DNA of 28,597 nucleotides from a virus. Shown here piece after piece: positions 24,207-28,597 of this stretch (the stretch's first letter is position 1; every line of letters begins with the position of its first letter). The notes beneath the pieces are model-generated. The model was not told the origin of the DNA and searched no databases. It saw only the letters and a program-made list of their open reading frames with translations. The position numbers were made by a program, and so were the translations under genes. The DNA lies in IMG/VR virus record IMGVR_UViG_3300037961_006528, positions 1 to 28,597 of that record. One strand, 5' to 3'.

Positions 24207-25247
24207 ATGAAACAAAAAGAGCTATTTAAACTTCTAGATGAAATTCAAGAGCAGAAGGAAGTACCACAATTAAAAAGACATGATAGAGTTTTAGTAATAG
24301 ATGGATTAAATCTATTTTTTAGAAACTTTGCAATGTTAAATATGGTAAATCCTGATGGAGTCCATATTGGTGGATTAGGAGGATTTCTAAGATCGTTAGG
24401 AGCTCTTATTAGACAAACACAACCAACATCTGTTTATGTAGTATTCGATGGAGCAGGTTCAACAACCAACCGTAAGAATCTGCTCCCCGAGTACAAATCA
24501 GGTAGAAATTTACAGCGAATAACAAATTGGGAAGTGTTTGAGGATCTTGATGATGAACATGATTCAAAAGTTGACCAAATAGTACGTTTGATCCAATATT
24601 TAAAGTTATTACCTATTAAGACCACCATAATCGATAAGGTAGAGGCTGACGACATTATAGCCGTGTTATCTCAACGATTAGTAGATAAATTTAATTCAAC
24701 TGTTTTTGTGGTTTCTAGTGATAAAGATTTTGTTCAATTAATAACTGACAAAATAATTTTATATAGACCAATAGAAAAAGAATATTACACACCAGAAACA
24801 GTAAAAGATAATTTTGGTGTTTTAGCTGAAAACTTTATTATTTATAAAACCCTACTTGGAGATAATTCTGATAAAATTCCAGGAGTTAAGGGATTAGGTG
24901 AAAAAGGTATATTTAAAAAATTTCCTGAATTAGCAGAAAGAAAAGTTACAATGGAAGAAGTTTTTGATATATCTGCTAGGAAGTATAAAGAACATGTTGT
25001 ATATTCTAGAATAGTTCAGGATCGAACTAAACTAGAAAACAGTTTTAAAATAATGGATTTAAGTATTCCATTTTTAGATGATGAACAAAAAGAATATATT
25101 GAATGGGTTATTGATCAGGATTTACCTGAATTCCATCCTAAATTATTTATACAAATTTATAATGAGGATAAATTAGGTGGTATGATAAGAAATTTAGATA
25201 TTTGGTTAGATAATAATTTTACACAATTTAAAGGTTATAAAAATTGA
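24207..25247 (+). CDS. rnh: 5'-3' exonuclease / RNase H (FEN-PIN family)
   Basis: Removes RNA primers and flaps at lagging-strand fragments (role of T4 Rnh). It is 346 residues (T4, 305). Acidic metal-binding positions are visible: VLVIDGLNLFFRNF (Asp32), VVFDGAG, VEADDIIAVL and VSSDKDFVQLI. An arch-type NRKNLLPEYKSGR carries the Lys/Arg expected to hold DNA. A helix–two-turn–helix GDNSDKIPGVKGLGEKG follows at about residues 217–233. All expected elements are in order, so the enzyme should be active. Its stop overlaps the TTG start of the helicase gene. Confidence 0.9.
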   Translation: MKQKELFKLLDEIQEQKEVPQLKRHDRVLVIDGLNLFFRNFAMLNMVNPDGVHIGGLGGFLRSLGALIRQTQPTSVYVVFDGAGSTTNRKNLLPEYKSGRNLQRITNWEVFEDLDDEHDSKVDQIVRLIQYLKLLPIKTTIIDKVEADDIIAVLSQRLVDKFNSTVFVVSSDKDFVQLITDKIILYRPIEKEYYTPETVKDNFGVLAENFIIYKTLLGDNSDKIPGVKGLGEKGIFKKFPELAERKVTMEEVFDISARKYKEHVVYSRIVQDRTKLENSFKIMDLSIPFLDDEQKEYIEWVIDQDLPEFHPKLFIQIYNEDKLGGMIRNLDIWLDNNFTQFKGYKN

Positions 25248-26626
25248 CATTACAAAATTTAAATCAATACGGTGCAGATTTTCAAATTAAAGTATTATCC
25301 TCTTTATTAACACATAAAGAATTTTTAACTAATATACATGATATTATTAGTGATGAGTATTTTGAAAATAGTGCTCATAAATGGGCTATAAAGGAAATAA
25401 TTAAATATTATGACAAGTATCATACTACTCCTTCTTTAGATGTTTTAAAAGTTGAGTTACAAAAAATAGATAATGATGTTCTAAAAATATCTATAAAAGA
25501 TCAGTTAAAATTAGCTTATGTTACATCAGATGAAGATTTAAAATATGTACAAGAAGAATTTACTAATTTTTGTAGAAATCAACAATTAAAAAAAGCACTA
25601 ATGTCTTCTGTTGATTTATTAAAAGCTGGTGATTTTGATGGAATCAGAACATTAGTTGATGGGGCATTAAAAGCAGGTCAAGATAAAAATGTAGGTCATG
25701 AATATAATAAAGATATTGAAGAACGTTATAGAGAAGATTCAAGAACAGTTATTCCTACACCCTGGGATAAGATCAATGGTTTATTACAAGGTGGATTGGG
25801 AAATGGAGATTTTGGTCTTATTTTTGGTAATCCTGGAGGTGGTAAATCGTGGTCTCTTGTAGCAATAGGAGGACACGCAGTTAGATTAGGTTATAATGTT
25901 TTACATTATACCTTAGAATTAGGTGAAGATTATGTTGGACAAAGATATGATGCTTTCTTTACTCAAATAGGAGTTGGCGATAAAGTACCACTTAAGGCAA
26001 AGGCAGAAGAAATAGTACCTAAGCTACCAGGTAAACTGATCATCAAAGAATACCCAACAGGAAGGGCAACTATGTCAACAATTGAATCACATATTAACAA
26101 AGTTGCAAATATGGGAGTAAAAGCTGATCTTGTAATTATTGATTATGTTGATCTTCTCTCATCAAGAAAGAAAAATAGGGAGCGTAAGGACGAAATTGAT
26201 GATATTTATAGCAGCACTAAAGGTTTAGCACGTGAGCTTGATATTCCCATTTGGTCAGTTTCCCAAGTTAATCGTGCAGGTGCAAAAGATGAGATAATTG
26301 AAGGTGATAAAGCAGCTGGTTCCTATGACAAGCTAATGATCACTGACTTTTCAATGTCTTTATCACGTAAAAAAGAAGATAAAGTAAAAGGTACTGGTAG
26401 ATTTCACATTATGAAAAATAGATATGGTATGGATGGTCTTACATTTCAAGTAACGGCAGATACATCTACAGGCCATTTTGATGTTCATAGTTATTCAGTT
26501 GATCAGGATGAGGAGGAACATTTTACCCCTACTGTTCAAACTAATAAGTTTGATACTGATGTAGATACTTTTGATAAAGCTAGATTAAAATCTAAGCTAC
26601 CTGGTTTTTTAGAAACTTTAAAATAA
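25244..26626 (+). CDS. 41: Replicative DNA helicase, DnaB/gp41-like (TTG start)
   Basis: A hexameric 5'-3' helicase; 460 residues (T4 gp41, 475). The N-terminal domain (residues 1–110) has the DnaB-type opening NLNQYGADFQIKVLSSLL. The RecA-like core has Walker A GNPGGGKSWS (Gly195–Ser202), a HYTLELGEDYVGQRYD segment (motif H1a-like), Walker B VIIDYVDLL (Asp300) and a PIWSVSQVNR motif, then RFHIMKNRYG. The start is TTG at 25244, overlapping the preceding stop as TTGA. No in-frame ATG occurs before about residue 116, which would delete the whole N-terminal domain, so TTG is the supported start. It probably works with a primase located elsewhere; none is in the window. Confidence 0.92.
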   Translation: MTLQNLNQYGADFQIKVLSSLLTHKEFLTNIHDIISDEYFENSAHKWAIKEIIKYYDKYHTTPSLDVLKVELQKIDNDVLKISIKDQLKLAYVTSDEDLKYVQEEFTNFCRNQQLKKALMSSVDLLKAGDFDGIRTLVDGALKAGQDKNVGHEYNKDIEERYREDSRTVIPTPWDKINGLLQGGLGNGDFGLIFGNPGGGKSWSLVAIGGHAVRLGYNVLHYTLELGEDYVGQRYDAFFTQIGVGDKVPLKAKAEEIVPKLPGKLIIKEYPTGRATMSTIESHINKVANMGVKADLVIIDYVDLLSSRKKNRERKDEIDDIYSSTKGLARELDIPIWSVSQVNRAGAKDEIIEGDKAAGSYDKLMITDFSMSLSRKKEDKVKGTGRFHIMKNRYGMDGLTFQVTADTSTGHFDVHSYSVDQDEEEHFTPTVQTNKFDTDVDTFDKARLKSKLPGFLETLK

Positions 26627-26642
26627 CTCTTAAAATTTAAAA

Positions 26643-27629
26643 ATGGCAAAAAAATCTTTAATAAAAGAACGTATTGTTTATAAACCATTTGAATATCCAA
26701 AGGCTTTTGATTTCTATATGAAACAACAGCAAGCACATTGGCTTTGGACAGAAGTACCTATGATGGCGGATGTAAACGATTGGAAACAAAACTTAACAGA
26801 AACAGAAAAAAACATAATAGGATCCATACTTAAAGGATTTGCTCAAACAGAAACAGTAGTAAATGATTATTGGTCTACATTAGTAACAAAATGGTTTAGA
26901 AAACCTGAAGTAATTGCAATGGCTGTAACTTTTGGTTGTTTTGAAACTATTCATGCTGAAGCTTATTCTTTACTTAATGAAGAATTAGGATTGGATAATT
27001 TTGAGGAGTTTTTAGAAGATGAAACTACAATGGCTAAGATAGAAAATTTAATGAATGTAAGAGATGATCATGATGGTAATCCTGATTGGCATGAAAGAGC
27101 TAAATCATTAGCTATATTTTCTGCATTTACTGAAGGAGTAAATTTATTTTCTTCATTTGCAGTTTTATTATCTTTTAAACTTAGAAATTTACTTAAAGGA
27201 GTAGGTCAAATAGTAGAATGGAGTATTAGAGATGAATCTTTACATTCAAATGCTGGATGTTGGTTATTTAGAACTTTATTAAAAGAAAATCCTGAATTAG
27301 ATACTCCTGAATTAAAAGCACAAATTGAAGAAGCTGCTCATTTATCTTTAAAATTAGAATTAGATTTTATTGATAAAGTTTATGAAATGGGAGATTTAGA
27401 AGGATGTTCTAAATATGATTTAGTTTCTTTTATAAAACATAGAATTAATACTAAAATGGGTGATTTAGGTTATGGTCCTATTGTAAATGGTATTGATGAA
27501 GAAGCAGTACAAAGAATGAGTTGGTTTGATAGCTTATCAGCGGGAAAACAACATACAGATTTCTTTGCAAATAGAGTAACAAATTATAGTAAAGGTGTTC
27601 AAAATTGGGATGCCGCTGATTTATTTTAA
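26643..27629 (+). CDS. nrdB: Class I ribonucleotide reductase small subunit, NrdB
   Basis: Generates the radical used by NrdA to make deoxynucleotides. It is 328 residues (E. coli NrdB 376). Metal ligands can be traced: Asp46 (NDWKQNL), Glu101 and His104 (FETIHAEAY), Glu164 (TEGVNLFSSF), and Glu198 and His201 (IRDESLH). The radical tyrosine is Tyr108, four residues after His104. The protein therefore looks intact and of the tyrosyl-radical type. The C-terminus ends DAADLF, a flexible acidic tail for NrdA docking. One base separates it from the start of the nrdA 5' fragment. Confidence 0.93.
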   Translation: MAKKSLIKERIVYKPFEYPKAFDFYMKQQQAHWLWTEVPMMADVNDWKQNLTETEKNIIGSILKGFAQTETVVNDYWSTLVTKWFRKPEVIAMAVTFGCFETIHAEAYSLLNEELGLDNFEEFLEDETTMAKIENLMNVRDDHDGNPDWHERAKSLAIFSAFTEGVNLFSSFAVLLSFKLRNLLKGVGQIVEWSIRDESLHSNAGCWLFRTLLKENPELDTPELKAQIEEAAHLSLKLELDFIDKVYEMGDLEGCSKYDLVSFIKHRINTKMGDLGYGPIVNGIDEEAVQRMSWFDSLSAGKQHTDFFANRVTNYSKGVQNWDAADLF

Positions 27630-27630
27630 T

Positions 27631-27873
27631 ATGGATAATAATTTAATAGTAGATTATAGTGATTGGACCCCAGGAAAAGAATATCCTGAGTGGATGGATG
27701 AAATTTCACTAGCAACAATATCAAAGGGATATTTACTCCCAGGTGAAACAGTAAAACAAGCTTATAGAAGAGTAGCTAATGCAGCTGCTGAAAGATTAAA
27801 AAAGCCTGAATTAGCAAATAAATTTTTTAGATATATTTGGAATGGTTGGATCGGTCTTGCATCTCTGAATTAA
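27631..27873 (+). CDS. nrdA: Ribonucleotide reductase large subunit, N-terminal fragment (broken nrdA)
   Basis: An 80-residue fragment starting at ATG 27631, one base after the nrdB stop. It matches the start of the catalytic domain of NrdA/NrdE-type large subunits: LATISKGYLLPGETVKQAYR, a RVANAAAERL helix and NKFFRYIWNGWIGLAS. It then ends with LN and TAA where family members continue PVLSNTG…ISCF. No ATP-cone domain precedes it. The remainder resumes in another frame at 27873, after a loss of roughly 30–40 residues. The fragment alone cannot be an enzyme. An upstream in-frame ATG inside nrdB (27595) exists but would add residues unlike the family. Confidence 0.8.
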   Translation: MDNNLIVDYSDWTPGKEYPEWMDEISLATISKGYLLPGETVKQAYRRVANAAAERLKKPELANKFFRYIWNGWIGLASLN

Positions 27874-28597
27874 TGAGATTAACTTCTAAAGGAGGTGGTG
27901 TTGGTATTAGTGTTTCAAGAATTAGACCTCGAGGAAATGAAATAACAGGAAATGGTAAGTCTGAAGGTGTGGTACCTTGGTGTAAAATTTATGATTCATC
28001 TATTATAGCTACTAACCAGGGTAATGTAAGAAGAGGAGCAGCATCTGTTAACTTAGATATTGAACATCCAGATATAGATGAATTTTTAGAAATAAGAAGA
28101 CCTAAAGGTGATGTTAACAGACAATGTTTGAATTTACATCAATGTGTAGTTGTTGGAGATAATTTCATGCGTAAATTAGAAGCAAGAGATTCAGAAGCAA
28201 TGAATAGATGGGCTAAAATTCTTAAAGCTAGAATGGAAACAGGAGAACCTTATATTATGTTTAAAGATAATGTAAATAAAAATAATCCTATAGCTTATAG
28301 AATGAATAATTTAGATGTTACTATGACTAATATTTGTAGTGAAATTACTTTATTTACTGATGAATGGCATTCATTTATTTGTTGTTTATCTTCTCTTAAT
28401 TTAGCTAAATGGGATGAATTTAAAGATACAGATTGTATTCAAACTGCTATTTGGTTTTTAGATGGTGTAATGGAAGAATTTATACAAAAATCTAATGGTA
28501 AAGATTCATTAGTTAGAACTCATAATCATGCTAAAAAAGGTAGAGCATTAGGTTTAGGTGTAATGGGATGGCATACTTTTTTACAACAGAAAAATTT
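27873..28597 (+). CDS. nrdA: Ribonucleotide reductase large subunit, C-terminal part (runs off window)
   Basis: The frame open from ATG 27873 (overlapping the previous TAA by one base) to the window end encodes at least 241 residues. It starts MRLTSKGGGVGISVSRIRPRG, the NrdA segment just after the first active-site cysteine. It continues with GNVRRGAASVNLDIEHPDID, GEPYIMFKDNVNK and TNICSEITLF. The last holds the Asn-x-Cys-x-Glu active-site triad, and the following ICCLSSLNL holds the second redox cysteine. The end AKKGRALGLGVMGWHTF is also typical. Thus Asn, radical Cys, Glu and second redox Cys are present, but the first redox Cys (E. coli Cys225) falls in the missing part. This is either a split gene or one broken by deletion or misassembly. 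Confidence 0.82.
   Translation, partial: MRLTSKGGGVGISVSRIRPRGNEITGNGKSEGVVPWCKIYDSSIIATNQGNVRRGAASVNLDIEHPDIDEFLEIRRPKGDVNRQCLNLHQCVVVGDNFMRKLEARDSEAMNRWAKILKARMETGEPYIMFKDNVNKNNPIAYRMNNLDVTMTNICSEITLFTDEWHSFICCLSSLNLAKWDEFKDTDCIQTAIWFLDGVMEEFIQKSNGKDSLVRTHNHAKKGRALGLGVMGWHTFLQQKN

Noticed and set aside
27595-27630. Earlier ATG at 27595 as the start of the nrdA fragment
   Set aside because: It would overlap the end of nrdB and add twelve residues unlike NrdA; ATG 27631, one base after the nrdB stop, fits the compact gene spacing.
1-28597. tRNA genes, CRISPR arrays, diversity-generating retroelement, insertion sequences or integrase
   Set aside because: I looked in the intergenic gaps and ORFs and saw no cloverleaf, spaced direct repeats, reverse transcriptase, transposase or integrase motifs; nearly all space is coding.

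Overview
This 28.6-kb window is part of the genome of a tailed, contractile-tail phage of the T4-type (Myoviridae-like) superfamily. It is strongly AT-rich and densely packed, and every gene I can support lies on the + strand. The order prohead core – prohead protease – scaffold – major capsid – neck – sheath terminator – sheath – tube – tail chaperone – tape measure – baseplate, followed by ssDNA-binding protein, UvsX, 5' nuclease, helicase and ribonucleotide reductase, is a T4-like gene set. Several features point to a distant ('far-T4') member rather than a close T4 relative: a small family-A-type DNA polymerase, a baseplate hub carrying an M15 peptidase instead of a gp5 lysozyme, and highly diverged neck proteins. 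Most start codons have A/T-rich leaders without a clear Shine-Dalgarno sequence. This is typical of Bacteroidetes translation, so a Bacteroidetes host is my inference, not something the sequence proves.

Layout. (1) 1–4.4 kb, head: prohead core protein with an EF-hand-like loop, gp21 protease, acidic gp22 scaffold and gp23 capsid protein, closed by a strong terminator at 4443–4470. (2) 4.5–9.8 kb, neck and tail: gp13-, gp14- and gp15-like proteins, a small coiled-coil protein, sheath gp18 and tube gp19, closed by a terminator at 9847–9873. (3) 9.9–20.5 kb, tail assembly and baseplate: a gp26-like chaperone with a probable programmed frameshift extension, tape measure, a tube-initiator-like protein with a long N-terminal region, a gp53/LysM-like wedge protein, a 1233-residue hub–peptidase fusion, and small proteins without assigned function. 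(4) 20.5–28.6 kb, replication and nucleotide metabolism: compact polymerase, small unknown protein, gp32, UvsX, 5'-3' exonuclease, DnaB-type helicase, NrdB, and NrdA split in two.

A decamer, ATATTTATAA, recurs just upstream of the neck, sheath, tube, tape-measure and small tail genes. It is the best candidate for a late promoter box. The most notable observations are: (a) an apparent +1/−2 frameshift at a T7 run in the tail chaperone gene, inside a GC-rich patch; (b) nrdA broken at the segment that should hold the first redox cysteine; (c) the compact polymerase, whose motif C reads YDS rather than HDE and which shows no evident proofreading motif; (d) mutually exclusive stem-loops in the leader of the scaffold gene.
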